Origin: Eupeodes corollae
Lineage: Eukaryota; Arthropoda; Insecta; Diptera; Syrphidae
Assembly (NCBI RefSeq): GCF_945859685.1
Contig: NC_079148.1
Span: 53,826,421-53,890,420 of the forward strand
Length of the DNA: 64,000 nucleotides
Reading direction: 5' to 3'
The position numbers were made by a program, and so were the translations under genes. Under the pieces are notes generated by a model. The model made no database searches. It worked only from the letters and a program-made list of their open reading frames with translations, and was not told where the DNA came from. Positions 1 to 11,490 of the stretch are shown here, one piece after another. The stretch's first letter is position 1. Every line of letters begins with the position of its first letter.

Positions 1-1664
1 CTCTGGTAAGAACTATCGAATACTCCCTAGAGAAAAAGGAATACACTATGGTGGCCTTCTCGGATATTGAGGGCGCTTTCAACAACGTTGACACATCCGC
101 TATCACTTCTGCTATGACGACCTTAAACGTCGAATACTCAATCTGTGAGTTGATTAATCTTATGCTAAAAAGCAGGATCATTAACTCTAGTTTGGGAGAT
201 TTTTGCACCAAAAGGTCTGTCAGTACAGGCACTCCGCAAGGTGGTGTTCTGTCCAATATGCTCACTAGATGGGCTGATCACTGGGGACTTAGTATTAATC
301 CTCAAAAAACAGACCTCGTCCTTTTCACACGGAAATACAAGATCCCAGTAATTGTACCTCCTTCAATAAAAGGCATACCACTAATTTTTACCAATGAAGC
401 CAAATACCTTGGTCTGATATTGGACAAAAAATTAAGTTGGAAATCCAATATACAGGAAAGAGTTAAAAAAGCTACAGTAGCTCTTTTCCTTTACAAGAAA
501 GCTATAGGAAGCAAATTGGGTTTTCAACCTCGCATAACCTACTGGCTATACACATCGGTCATCCGACCAATACTTATGTACGGGGCTGCAGTATGGTGGA
601 CTGCACTGGAGAAAGTCACATACAGCGACAAACTCAGCAGAGTCCAGCGCACTGCATGTCTCTGCATAAGCGGGGCATTGAGAACCACACCCTCAGCAGC
701 GTTAGACACTCTCCTCTATCTGACACCACTCGACATCTCCAGTAAACAAGTGGCAGCGAGTACAGCGATAAGACTCGACGCCTCATCTCAATGGACCAAT
801 AACAATGTGGGGCACTCCATCATTTTGAACCTCTTTAGTTCTATACCAAAGTACATAGACTGGCTAAGAGAAAACGTGATATCAACTTCTGATATCCGCA
901 TCTTCTCTGAAAGTCAAGCTGCTATCAAATCCCTTGACGGTGTCTCAACCAAATCTTTAACGGCCCTCGATTGTCGATCGTCTCTTATGGAGATAGCGCA
1001 GCAATTTAACATTCACCTCTGTTGGGTGCCGGGCCACAGAGACATCACAGGTAATTGCAGAGCCGATGAACTCGCTAAAAATGGAACCTTCATACCTATT
1101 TCACCTGAAAGGGAGAAGATAGGTATACCGATAGCTACATGTAAACTTATGCTAAAAGAAACAGCTTTTGCGACAGCAAATTTTAGGTGGCACAACTTAC
1201 CAACATGCGCAGCCACAAAACTCATATGGCCTTCACTGGACCTAAAGCGCTCTAAAAACTTGTTATCTCAAAGCAGACTTCATATTAGCTCCCTAATAGA
1301 TGTCCTTTACGGGACACTGTCTTATAGGCAGACACGCAATACGACTTAGCGTAGCCTCAAATGACTTCTGTAGGAGCTGTATGGACGAAGAAGAAGAGGA
1401 ATCAATCTCTTATCTCCTATGCACTTGCCCTGCTCTTTCACTCAGACGCAAACTTCATCTTTGGGACTACTCTTTTGATAATCCCAGTGAACTAGCTAAA
1501 AAGGATATCAAATATCTTCTTCGCTTTATAAAAAGCTCAAAATGGTTCGACTAGTTAGAAGTAAATCTCTAGATTCATGTGGTATCACAACGGGCCTTTC
1601 TCTTGGCCTAAGTATGTGGATTTTTAATCCACAGCCATGTTAACCTAACCTAACATAACCTAAT
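1..1664 (+). mobile_element. LOA/I-like non-LTR retrotransposon, 3' part, internally deleted
   Basis: This is the 3' portion of a non-LTR retrotransposon whose ORF2 would encode reverse transcriptase (RT) and RNase H for target-primed insertion. The element runs off the left edge. A frame from 48 to 1349 shows RT motif A (AFSDIEGAF), GTPQGGVLS, a YLGLILDKKLSW thumb region, RPILMYGAAVWW, and RNase H pieces (IRIFSESQAAIKSL, CWVPGHRDITGN, ADELAK). The zinc-knuckle tail (FCRSC, YLLCTCPAL, LLRFIKSSKWF) continues in another frame from 1300 to 1554, so there is one frameshift near 1300-1345. The YADD catalytic block is missing at about 255-270 and the first RNase H Asp region (TDGS) at about 855-866; both gaps keep the frame. 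The 3' UTR ends with repeated CCTAA units at about 1640-1664. It cannot be active. The clade assignment (LOA, I or R1 relatives that carry RNase H) is from motif memory. Confidence 0.88.
48..1349 (+). pseudogene. ORF2 remnant (RT thumb plus RNase H), 433 codons open
   Basis: This is the longest open frame in the window and belongs to the retroelement above. Residues 4-11 hold RT motif A, 61-69 hold GTPQGGVLS, and the frame then jumps directly to the TRWADHWGLSINPQKT region, which skips the palm segment with the two catalytic aspartates (roughly 45-55 residues expected). The second jump lies after SSIPKYIDW, where an upstream part of RNase H is lost. In the surviving RNase H, the usual Asp of the FSDSQAA motif reads Glu (FSESQAA). 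The first ATG is internal to the original ORF, so the true start lies left of the window. It is a broken transposon gene. Two deletions that both spare the frame are unusual, but this does not by itself show function. Confidence 0.85.
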
Positions 1665-2107
1665 TATTTTCAATGGAAAGCTGTTTGTTGATTTCACATT
1701 TCGTTCCACTGAAAGCATATTATTTTCTTTGTATTCCCACCCGACAGTTTTAATTTCAATGATCCACTGTAACCTTAAATGCTTGATTCCAACTAGGAAT
1801 TTGTGCTCAATTTTAGAAAATTTAAATCAAAGATTTAATCAATCTATCAAAAAAAAATTATTGGCTATAACTGACCCTTAACGCAATATTTTGAAAACAA
1901 AATGTATTTAAATTTTGAGAGCTATTTGGGGTTATTGTCGATTTTTGGTTGCGTTCTTGTGGAACCATTGTATGTCATCTCCCTTAGATGTTTAAAGATA
2001 TTGGACGAAAGATATCAAAACACCCGATCTTAACTATTTCCATGCACATTCGCTTAGAAACAAATAAGGTATGAAATATAAGCTTAGAATGTCCACATTA
2101 GTAGATC
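1665..2107. other. AT-rich interval, nothing recognised
   Basis: I see no coding signal, RNA gene or repeat similarity to other parts of the window here. Confidence 0.6.
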
Positions 2108-2694
2108 TTGGTGCATTCCTTTTTGCCTTCAAAGTGGATCCTAGGCAGACAAATTTCTAAGCTGCGTCTGACGATGGCGAAATTTCACCGAAACGTTGGG
2201 TTTGAAGGTCCTTTCTCGATGCCCTCATCAACTGCTAAGCCCCTTTTTGTAGCTTCTGTTTCAATACTTCCATTACAGCGCATCAACTCGTGTAAAGGTT
2301 TTTTAACATCGAAAGGTTCGGTTAAATAGGTTCTAAACTTTCTGGAGCAGTGTAAATTCTCCATGGTCATTCTGCACAAACGGACAAATTTGGTAGGGAT
2401 GCCAAAACTATACGCGGCTCTATACATTTCGTATCTGTAGACGGGGTCATGTGCGGCCTTGAAATCGATAAAAAGATGGTGGGTGTCAAATTGATGTTCT
2501 TGGGTTTTTTTTTAAAGGATCTGTCGTAATGTGAATATTTGGTCAAGTGTAGACTTCATCGGTTTTAGGATACACTGATAACGATCTGTCAGATTGTCGA
2601 CGATGGGCTGTATGGTAGTGAAGATTTTGTATGCGATTTTAAGGGGATTGAATCCTCTATAGTTGGTGCAGCTTAGAGGGTCTCCTTTTTCCAT
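2108..2694 (-). pseudogene. RTE-like reverse transcriptase fragment, chimeric
   Basis: On the minus strand two pieces match the RTE element at 39402-42020. The first (2512-2694) reads KGDPLSCTNYRG and continues to STLDQIFTLRQIL, the finger region of the RT. The second (about 2300-2500) reads FIDFKAAHD, YRAAYSFGIPTKFVRLCRMTMEN and FDVKK. After FDVKK (around 2290-2300) the expected GFRQGDALSC motif is absent and the sequence changes to something unrelated, so the fragment is joined to other DNA or rearranged. The frames are shifted relative to one another and the piece is dead. Confidence 0.75.
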
Positions 2695-3040
2695 AATTGA
2701 GCAAACAATGAAGTTCCATTAATTTTGAATGAATTTTTTTTTCAATTTTGTTGACTTTTGTTATTAATACGACCCACCTGATATAAAGCAAGAGGTCCTT
2801 CTTATAATGTTAATAGCATAATTATTAATTAATCAATATTAATGGAATGTGAAATTTCTTGTTCATACTTCTTTTTCTTAAAATATAAGTTGAAGCTACG
2901 AATCAAATGGACTCTAATACATTTTAAACTTGAATCAGTAGAAATACGTTTCGTTCGATAAAGTGACAAAATAAAAGCGATTGAATTATATTGAAAGTCT
3001 CTTAATGTGCATATAACTAATATAGAAATACGCCGGCTAT
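2695..3040. other. AT-rich interval, nothing recognised
   Basis: This is non-coding, AT-rich sequence between the RTE fragment and the SINE. I see no structure in it. Confidence 0.55.
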
Positions 3041-3290
3041 TAGTACCCGTGTCATGTCGTGATGTTTAGTGGGTTGGACTGTCATGCCAGAGGTTTTCTC
3101 TGCCTGTGCCATCACGGAAGGAATTAACAAATTCTCCAGGAGTAATTCTTAACACGAAAAATAGCCGTTCGGAATCGGCTTATCAGGATCTCCATTCCTG
3201 AAAACATTACTCGCACCCAGGAATGGTTGAAAGTTGTAAGTCACTAGTCCCTAGTTGTCAACGGATTGTCACCTAATTTATTTTTTTTTA
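3041..3290 (+). mobile_element. tRNA-derived SINE, copy a
   Basis: It starts TAGTACCCGTG, the same head as the copy at 51745, followed by a tRNA-like A-box region and a degraded B-box. The body shares GGAATT-ACAAATTCTCCA, GAGTAATTCTT, AGCCGTTCGG-ATCGGCTT, CAGGAATGGTTGA-AGTTGTAAGTCACTAG and CCCTAGTT-TCAACGGA with three other copies. It ends in a T/A-rich tail. SINEs of this kind carry an internal RNA polymerase III promoter and use RT made by LINEs. Older and more diverged than the copy at 51745. No clear target duplication was found. Confidence 0.75.
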
Positions 3291-4997
3291 TTAGGATTAA
3301 TCCATGTACATTGGCTATTCTAAAAATCAATATTAAGTACATATAAATGATTTCCTTTTCTACAGTGAGTTTTTTTTTTAATGTCATTCAACTGAAAAAA
3401 AGTTCCAATTTATTTTCCTACAATGGAAAAAGAATATCGTAAAATACTTCTATGACTATGACTAAATAAAAGCAAATCAATTCACCCCGATCGACAGACG
3501 GTAAGATGGTTTGGTAAGTGCAAGCCTTTTATTTTGCTCCAAATATAGTCACAGGTTTAATTAATAAAAATATACTGGTTCATGAAAGGAGGTTTGTTAA
3601 ATTTCACTGCAATGTCACCAAAGACAACTTAACAAATAGTTGAATCGACATTTTTAGAGGACAATCACATTCGATGTATGGCTTATACTAGTACGAAGTA
3701 CAACCTGACTCGAGCTGACTGGCTGGCGACAGAACTCGAAGCCAATACCCACTGACACTACTTTTCAAGCCAAAGCTAAAAGAAACTTGATCTGAGAACC
3801 TATCCATTGATGGTTGTACTCGTCGTTAGTTATAGTCGTGCAAAATGTATGTATGCATTGTTTTTTTATTTTTTTAATAAATACCCACTCATAGGCATCG
3901 AGGAACCTGATCACGTTGAAATTAATAAAATTTAAATTATGTAAGCATTCAAAAGGTGAAACATAGACGAGAACGAGACACGCCATCAACTCAACGACCA
4001 ACCGACCAAATGTCGGCTTCAGCTTATAGACATTCGAGATAAGACAACACACAACAAATGACATGTTTAAATGTGGCAAGTAGCCTTTTATGGTTTTAGC
4101 TGGTTTTTTGTGGCTACAAGCAAAATTGAATCGCAACAAGTGGTAAATGGTTTCGGTTTGTCGGCTAAGACCGAGCAAAAGTCAGTTTGCATGCAAGTTG
4201 CAGGGATATTGTTGTACTGGGGTATTGATTGAGATAGACGTACAGAGACAGAGAGAGATCGTGGTCATCAAGTTAAGTTATTTTGCGGTCAATGGCAAAA
4301 TAAAACAACAAAAATAAATAAATATATTGGTCAAAAGTGATTGGAAAAAGGAACAAAATAAAAATTAATACCAATTACTGAAGGTGGAAATATTATACAT
4401 TTCCACTACAACGCTGACACAATGCCACTTTTGACTGAAAATTTGATTTATTACCTCGTTATTTTTAATTTGTATTTTACTAAAAAGAGGCTGTTAGCAA
4501 TTATAATAAATTACCGAGGAAAAAGTTTTCTGTCAAGGCACTCTAAACCTGAAGTGAACATCATATTTTGTAAAATAAGACTAAGTTTTCATTGAATAAT
4601 TTGTTAATTAGACGTTTTTTTTATCATGATCATAAAGTATCAGAACATTTTCAAAAGACATTGAAAAATTAATATTAGTTATAAAAATATGTCGATGTCT
4701 ACACCAATATAGAACGTAGTTAACTTCAATAACACCCAAAGTGCTCTAAGGGAATCCTTGTGTTATTAGTCGTATTCTCATAACTGCACCAAATTTGTTA
4801 AGCATCTTAATATCAACAAATAGAGTAACCACGTAGGTTCAAGTTAAAAAAATCTAACGTTTGACACCTGTCAAATTCTACTGGCATGTTTTAAAACTTT
4901 TTGAGGTGGCCTATCGAATGATATGGCAAAGTTCAGTATTCATATGAAAACGATATGGAATGTCCTTCAAAAACGGTTAAGTTGTGTGTGTTTTATT
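3291..4997. other. AT-rich interval with an unsupported minus-strand ORF
   Basis: I found no recognisable gene or transposon. A 137-codon minus-strand frame at 3765-4178 resembles no family I know, has no domain-like pattern and is probably chance. Base composition rises slightly at 3690-4280, including a short GAGA-like tract near 4246-4258, but nothing there defines a gene. Confidence 0.5.
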
Positions 4998-5277
4998 AAC
5001 TTCATATACTCGTAGGATGTTATTGTAATGGGCCCGATTTTTCAAATTAAAATTTTGACATTTCTCTACGTTTCAAGGTCCCTAGAGTCGAAATAAAATA
5101 GTTTTAGAAAGGTGTCTGTGCATGCGTGTGTACGTACGTTCGTACGTCCGTACGTTCGTGACATTTTATTTGTCGTCCAAAGCTCAAGAACCAGTAGAGA
5201 TATCGACTTCAGATAAATTTTGTTATACAGATAATAAGGCAGAAAGATGCGGAAAGGGCTATCAAGAAAATTGCGTG

Positions 5278-5523
5278 TGTAGTATATTAAAGTGTGAGAT
5301 GGACCTTAAGTCCATGTTACATCAAATCAACCAGCTTCACATTTGCTTCGGAAGGCGGCCAACATAAAAAAAGAATAAAGCTTGACCGCGAAAAAAAGGG
5401 AACAGAAAAAAAGGAGAAGAAAAGAAAGAATTAGACGCATGAAAGATTCGACTGTTGAATTAAAGATTATAAAAAGGTTTGGTATTTTCTGTGCGAATAA
5501 AAGAAAGTAATCATATTAAACTT
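5278..5523. mobile_element. ~245-bp insertion of unknown type inside Rep-A copy 1
   Basis: In other copies the sequence AAGAAAATTGCGTGGG runs directly into TGGTTTTTTTACCATAGCAG. Here the two parts are separated by about 245 bp that contains the palindrome GGACCTTAAGTCC, a purine-rich stretch (5370-5430) and AATAAAAGAAAG near its right end. It could be a solo LTR or a short non-autonomous element. The ends and target duplication could not be fixed. Confidence 0.45.
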
Positions 5524-5569
5524 GGGTGTTTTTTTCACATAGCAGTTTAGAAAAGAGGTGAACATTTTT

Positions 5570-6560
5570 GCTAACCCCAAATATCTCATAAACCAACGCT
5601 AGAGATTTGAATTAAATTTTGTATTATATATTTTACAAATTTTATTTTTATAAATCAAAAAAATTGAAAAAAGAATTTGTCACCTGGAAAATTTTCAGAA
5701 CACAAAATGGTTTTATCTCCAAAACAATTTTATGCAACGATAAATACTGTTTTCAACATTGAATTGAATTGAAAGTTTTTTTTACAAAAAATAAAAATTT
5801 AAGAGAAAATTTAACAAAAGTTAGTAACATTTTATTTTCGATCCAAATATCTTTTTAGAACTTTGAGATTATGTCTTCCAACTAATTTTCGCTAAAAAGT
5901 AATATTGTTTTCAAAATTCTGAAAAATTTTGAGTAAAATCAAAATGACAGTTTTCTTACAAAAAATAAAAACCTAAAAAATCATTGCTCAAAGTTGGTAA
6001 AAATTGAATTTCGACTCAAATATATTTTTAAAAATTTGAGATGAACGCTTTCAACTAATTTTTTCTTATAACAAATATTATTTTCAACATTCTGTAAAAT
6101 TTTGAGAAAATTCAAATTGACAGTTTTTTTTACAAAATATAAAAACCTGAACAAAAAAATTAATAAAACTTGGTAAAAATTGAATTTCTAAACAAATATG
6201 ATTTCAAAACTTTGAGATATTGGCTTCTAACTACTTTTATGTTTTAAAAATATTGTTGTCAACATTCCGAAAATTTTTGAAAAAAAATCGAATCGACAGC
6301 ATTTTTTACAAAAAATAAAAATTTAAGAGAAAATTTAACAAAAGTTGTTAGAAATTGATTTTTGACACAAATATCTTTTCAACAGTTTGAAACAATGGCT
6401 TCAAACTAATTTTATCTCATAAAAATATTGTTTTCAACAATTAATTTTATCTTTATATTATCTCATAAGAAATATTGTTTTGAACATTAAGTAAAATTTT
6501 GAGAAAAATCGAATTGACAGTTTTTTTACAAAAAATAAAAACCTAAACAAAAAAAATGAA
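5570..6560 (+). repeat. Internal tandem array of ~173-175 bp monomers (Rep-A copy 1)
   Basis: The shared motif AATATT-TTTTCAA begins at 5901, 6074, 6249 and 6424, giving spacings of 173, 175 and 175 bases. Each unit then carries AAATTTTGAGAAAA, a GACAGTTTTTT block, ACAAAAAATAAAAACCT and TTGGTAAAAATTGA in the same order. The units are diverged from each other. Confidence 0.75.
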
Positions 6561-6561
6561 T

Positions 6562-7400
6562 AAAAGAGGCTGGGATGCGACCCACACTGATAACTTCCCA
6601 TCCCGTCTGTCGATTTGTCTAGCTTAAAAGTTTGTCTATATGTACTCGTATCAACTTTTACCAAATTTGAGTTTTATTTTTGATTTTATTTTTTATGAAA
6701 AAACGGACTGCTATTTGAGTAGAAAGTAAATTTTTACCAACTTTAAGTATTTTTTTTTTAGAGTTTTATTTTTTGTAAAAAAACTGTCAATTAGATTTTT
6801 CTCAAAATTTTATCAGATGTCAAAAACATTATTCTTCGTTGCACAAAATTGTTTTAATGATGAAATCATATTTCAGTCGTAAAATTTTGGAGGTGACACA
6901 TTTTTTTTTTCAGTTTTATTGATTTATAAAAAAAACCCTTATATTGATTTTTTTTTCAAAAAATATACCTGTTTGGTATCACGTTACAATATATTATAAA
7001 AGATTTAATTCAAGTCTCTAGCGTCATTGGTTCATGAGATATTTAGGGTTAACCAAAATTTTCAAATTTTTTTCAAACTGCTATGGTAAAAAAGCCACCC
7101 TCGCAATTTTGTTGAGAGCCCTTTCTGCATCTTTCTGCCTTATTATCTGCATAACAAAATGTATTTGAAGTTGATATCTCTTCTGGTTCTTGAGTTATGA
7201 AGGACGAAAAAAACGTCGCGAACGTACGGACGTACGAACGTGGGAACGTACGAACGTGGGAACGTACGCACACACACGCACGCACAGACATCTTTCTAAA
7301 AATCTTTTATTTGGACTCTAGGGACCTTGAAACGTCGAGAAATGTCAAATTTTTCAATTTGACAAATCGGACCCATTACAATAACTTCCTATTGGAAGTT
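6562..7400 (-). mobile_element. Rep-A copy 2 (inner, inverted)
   Basis: Both ends are present. The right end (7383-7400) is the 5' palindrome with a four-base centre. The left end (6562-6620) is the reverse complement of the 3' end: AAAAGAGGCTGGGATGCGACC, then ACTGATAACTTCCCATCCCGTCTGTCGA. In between are the ACGT block (7215-7290), the conserved segment around TTATCTGCATAACAAAAT, and a shortened monomer array. It lies in reverse orientation inside the plus-strand copy 4998-7963. Confidence 0.82.
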
Positions 7401-7963
7401 AACAAGTTTTTAAAAAATCAGTAAAATTTTGAGAAAAAACTAATCGACAGTTTTTTTACAAAAAATAAAGACCTTAAAAAACAATACTTGGTAAAAATTT
7501 ACGTTCGACTCAAATAGCTTTTTAAAAATTAAAAAAAGTGTCTTCATTTTTTTTTTATTTCACAGAAAATATTTTTTTACATATTCAGTAGTTTTTTTTA
7601 TACTACAGTCCGTTTTTTTATAAAAAAAATATAATCTACAAGAAATAGTACGCAAATTTGGTAAAAAATTATGTTCGGTTCTTGATATTTCTCAAATTAA
7701 TTCATTCATACAATTTGTACAAATATAAGAAATACTACTAAAATTGGTAAACATTTGTTTTTGACTAAAAATCTATTTAACAAAACTAGATTTTCAAACT
7801 AAACTATTCCTTTACAGGAAAAATATTGTTGGTAATTTTAAAATTTGTAAGAATAATTCAACAAACAACTTTTTTAACCCAACCCTACAAACTTTTAAGC
7901 AAGACAATAATCGACAGACGGGAGGGAAGTTAGTAGTGTGGGATGCATCCCAGCATCTTTTTT

Positions 7964-10125
7964 AATTTTGCATTCGACACCGTAAAAATTAATTACCTTA
8001 TCCAAGCTTAAATAATCAAAAATAGTCAAAATACAAATCTAATCCTGACTAAAATTACTATTTCATAAAAGTGTAATGTGGCGTATGTGGAACATTTTTT
8101 TCATTTAAATTGAATAAATAACATCATTTCTTTGATTATTTTATATCTTTTTGACAAATAAGAATCTAAGTTTCGTATTAATCTGTAGACTATTTGGAAT
8201 AGTGTTTTAAATGAGAGGACTTATTTATTTATGCAGTTAAAGAAATATTAAATTCGAATTCACGATATGAAACATTTTCAAATAAAGTGAACTTAGGATT
8301 TAAATTTCTAAAAAAATTAAATTTTGTTGAGATATGTATGTACATATGTATGTATGTACATATTTATGAAAAAGTCATATTTTAGGTCTTACTATAAAAT
8401 GTGCCATAGTTTTACCACCCTATAAAAAGATCTCAAACTATTTAAATGAGAGAAACGTATTTAAATTGAATACACGATATGAATGTTGAAAGATAAGAAT
8501 TACTAAACATCACGTCCTACCCGAAATGCGTGTACTTATTATTCATGCCCAAATTCCTCTGCTTACTTTCTTTCAAGTAAATACAATGCTAACAGCTTTT
8601 TCGGTCTTTTGTGTTTATCAAAATTACTATTAATGTCAAACTGTCATTCTAAAATACAATACAACTGTAAGTAGTAGAATATACAACACGTTTAACTTAC
8701 CAATCTTATCGTGTTCTTTTAATTTATTTTCGCTGTCTTTTTTTCATCCTTCCATCTTATCGAAATTCAACAAAAGAATTACGCCGTAGAAGTCACGTTG
8801 ATTGAAGTCTTATAACTGGTTATGCGTTCATCTAACCATATTATATGAGCTTATACAATTTCATGGTAGGTACTTAAAACTATTTCAACTCAAACTACGT
8901 TTCGAATACAAATCAGGTCAAAATGTGAACTTAACGCCCGAAGAAATAAATTTCCTTTCGAATTCTAAGAATAATGATTCTTTTGAAATTTTTATAAAAT
9001 AACGTAACCAATCAACATGAATTACGAATGAAGCTCGAAAGGTGAAATAAGTTTCGATCAGTTAAAATATATTGTTACCATCAGAAAGGCAATACATACA
9101 TATATCTGGAATTATTTTAACGATCATGTGAATGAATTAAAAATTAAGATAAATCATCATTCTTCCACCCACTTAACGTACACGCGAATAATTTTCTATA
9201 AAAGTCAATTTTCTCCGATAAAATATTGGAGACTTGTGATCTACCACCTCTCTGTGGGAAAATTCAAACACTTGTTTCTTAAACTATCTATATTCAACAA
9301 ACATACATTCCTTCTATAATAATTTACTCAAGAATTTCTTAAGACTTGTCTCTTGTTATTAATTAACAATTCATTTGCATGGCAATTACAGCCAATTTTA
9401 ACAATCAATTCTTCAGTCAATTTGTGTAAATTAGCATCAAACTGCAATGTAACATAAATTCAAAATGTATCTTGCATTGTATCTGTATATCTTTATCTAT
9501 GTTAGAAGATTATGTAGCAAGCTGAAAAATAAAAGTTGTATAAGTAAATTAACAAGCTGGAGGGCTGAATAAATTGAGAATTATGCAAATCCCGTGGATT
9601 GTGGAATTTATTTCTAATTGAGCATAAAAAAATATTAAATTGATGAGCTAGGTCAGTGGAGTTTAAGGATTGGTCATCTTTATATGAATCTTGAAAAATT
9701 GCTACAATTAACCTGAATTGATTCCAATTTTTGTAATCCATTATTGCCTTGAAAAGGTGTCAGAAATATATTTCTTAACTAAGGAAAACAATAATACACA
9801 CAACACAATTGCCAAAGTCATGATGTGGAAAAAGATTAAAGTAGCATTTTTTTTTTAATTTAAAAAAAACCAAAGGTTGTATTAGAAGATATTTACAAAA
9901 TTATAGTAAAAAATTGAAAAGAATTAATCAAAATTAATTTGACATCGCATTTATAAGGAACTTTGATGTTTGGAAAAAAACGGTGTATTAAATTTAGATA
10001 CAATTTTACGATGTTAACAATAACATGTATTTAGTTTGAAATGAAATACACACCTATGTATGTTTGAAATTAATATTTTTCTTTATTTTTAAGATATTTG
10101 AGTTCAAAATCAATTTTTACTAAGT
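7964..10125. other. AT-rich interval with a TATG/TACA microsatellite
   Basis: There is no gene signal. A short tetranucleotide tract (ATGTATGTACATATGTATG type) lies at about 8333-8370. Several AATAAA-like words occur, as expected by chance at this composition. Confidence 0.55.
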
Positions 10126-10672
10126 AGGCTAGGTTGGGGTAGCGATTGAAGACGTAATTGCCGCACTTACATAGATCAATTTAGATTTATTGTGATACCC
10201 CGAGTGATTAAACCTATGGTATTTAATCATTGTCGTGTTCTAGCCATTCAGAGGCAGAGGCATATGAAATATCTTCTAATTCTTCCACATTATTATTGAA
10301 GAAATGTCTGTATAACAATTTGTTTCTAGTATGGCATAGTGCTATAGGCTGTGTGCTAAGAACTTACAAACTTCGATTTAATTGTTGCAAAAATCCTTTT
10401 TAATGCTGTTTGACTTTCAATGAATATGATGATATCAGCCGGTTGATAATTAATAAGTCTTTGAATACTAAACAAAAAAATGTTAAACAATTGAATAAAG
10501 CTAATTGATCATCAGTAAAAACTTCCAGTATTAAACAGTATTTTGACAATACAAAAATTTGGTGATACAGTATTTTAAATAAACATTTGCATTGTATTTT
10601 CGACCCGCACCCGATATTAGTTTGTGATATCGCCATTTTTAAGACTTGTTTTGCAGCGTACATCACTGCCAA
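10126..10672 (-). pseudogene. LOA/R1-like non-LTR element, RNase H and 3' end remnant
   Basis: On the minus strand, 10620-10672 reads EVMAVMYAAKQVLKMAISQ, close to the RNase H segment AE-AI--A of non-LTR elements. Near 10505-10530 is ILEVFTDDQLALFNCL, similar to the IFTDSQAALKAL motif, with an insertion between them. Farther on, GGGTATCACAATAAATC at about 10180-10205 (minus-strand reading) resembles the 3' UTR of the element at 1-1664 (GGTATCACAACGGGCC). The end reads CCCCAACCTAGCCT (minus). The frame is broken. It is probably one piece of the element whose thumb region lies at 12590-12925. Confidence 0.55.
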
Positions 10673-10689
10673 TACCTCAACTTGAAAGA

Positions 10690-11490
10690 CACTGTTTTTT
10701 TGATAATCTTGAAAGAATTGGAAATATTGTCTCAGAGAAGAAACCTGGTCCTCAAATGCGTTTCATTGAAATTTTCACTGAAAATATATATTTTCGCATT
10801 TTTGGTTTCAAAAGGCATATTATTGCATATTTTTTTTTTTGTAAAGGCAAGCAACAAAAATAGAATAAAACCCAATAGCTTTTTGGACAATCTTTGAGTG
10901 ATTCAATTCAGGGTGAAGATTTTAATAAAGACTCAATCTTACTTTTTTTATCAGATGCTGCTCCGTGTATTGTAAAAACGACACAAGCTATTCAAGTTTT
11001 CTAACCCAAAAATAATGCATGTTACATGCCTCGCACGTGGACTTCACCGAGTATGGAAAAATGTATTTTTAAAACCTTTATCCAGAGTGAAAACTCTTAG
11101 AGACATAGAACCTTGACTGGAACTTCCTCCACAACCAATCATAACATGATAGGGGACATGGCTCGAAACGGCGCCAAGCAATTCTAAAAGATTGCACGGA
11201 TTTGTATCCTATTTCTGGCATCAAGCCATGGGTTTCTAGTAAGATCAAATTCAAAAATTGAATCACGTGGTTTATCGCTCAATAACAGCACACAAATTAT
11301 ACGTGATGCGGTGAAGACAATCTTTAGCAAGGCTGCGAAACCAGTGAAGAAAATATAGACCATGTAATGGAAAAAATGCTGGTTTCGAAAAACTAAAAAT
11401 AATTGCAATGGCTTTATCAGAAGAGAAATTCATAGCAGTTGAAGAATATACAATTACTGAAGTTTAAGCATTCAAATACGCTCCGATCGC
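10690..11490 (+). pseudogene. Degenerate hAT-family transposase
   Basis: Scattered frames on the plus strand give hAT-like motifs in the right order. They are LLFLSDAAPCIVKTTQAIQV with PKIMHVTCLARGLHRVWKN (about 10938-11060), ELPPQPIIT followed by two stops and GTWLETA (11119-11175; the stops TGA TAG stand where RW is usual), and MALSEEKFIAVEEYTITEV-AFKYAPIASVTL (about 11408-11500), which resembles the C-terminal dimerisation segment. DNA transposases of this family cut and paste their element with an RNase H-like fold. This copy has many stops and frameshifts, its left limit is uncertain, and no terminal inverted repeats were identified. Confidence 0.72.

Larger units (their letters stand above)
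4998..7963 (+). mobile_element. Rep-A copy 1 (outer), interrupted by an inverted Rep-A copy
   Basis: The 5' end is a degenerate version of the Rep-A palindrome (AACTTCATATACTCGTAGGATG), followed by TTATTGTAATGGG, the sequence around GACATTTCTCTACG, and the ACGTACGTTCGTACG block at about 5138-5160. About 250 bp of foreign DNA sits at 5278-5523. From about 5570 to 6560 there is a tandem array of monomers that share AATATTGTTTTCAACATT, AAATTTTGAGAAAA, GAATTGACAGTTTTTT and ACAAAAAATAAAAACCT. The reverse-oriented copy at 6562-7400 interrupts it. The plus-oriented internal repeats resume at about 7415 and reach a 3' end at 7963 (CGACAGACGGGAGGGAAG, then CATCCCAGCATC). The element class is unresolved and no intact protein is encoded. 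Confidence 0.8.

Noticed and set aside
3765..4178. 137-codon minus-strand frame as a possible small gene
   Set aside because: No recognisable motif, no promoter or splice context, and low-complexity residues typical of AT-rich DNA.
5122..5367. 81-codon frame in Rep-A copy 1 as a gene
   Set aside because: Its N-terminal part is the translation of the ACGT repeat block, and its C-terminal part runs into the foreign insert at 5278.
5570..6560. Regular repeats as a CRISPR array
   Set aside because: The genome is eukaryotic and the repeats are 170-base diverged monomers without unique spacers.
6562..6620. Rep-A 3' end as a canonical Helitron terminus
   Set aside because: A hairpin is present, but the element ends in AGCCTCTTTT and not in CTRR, and no 5' TC end is evident.
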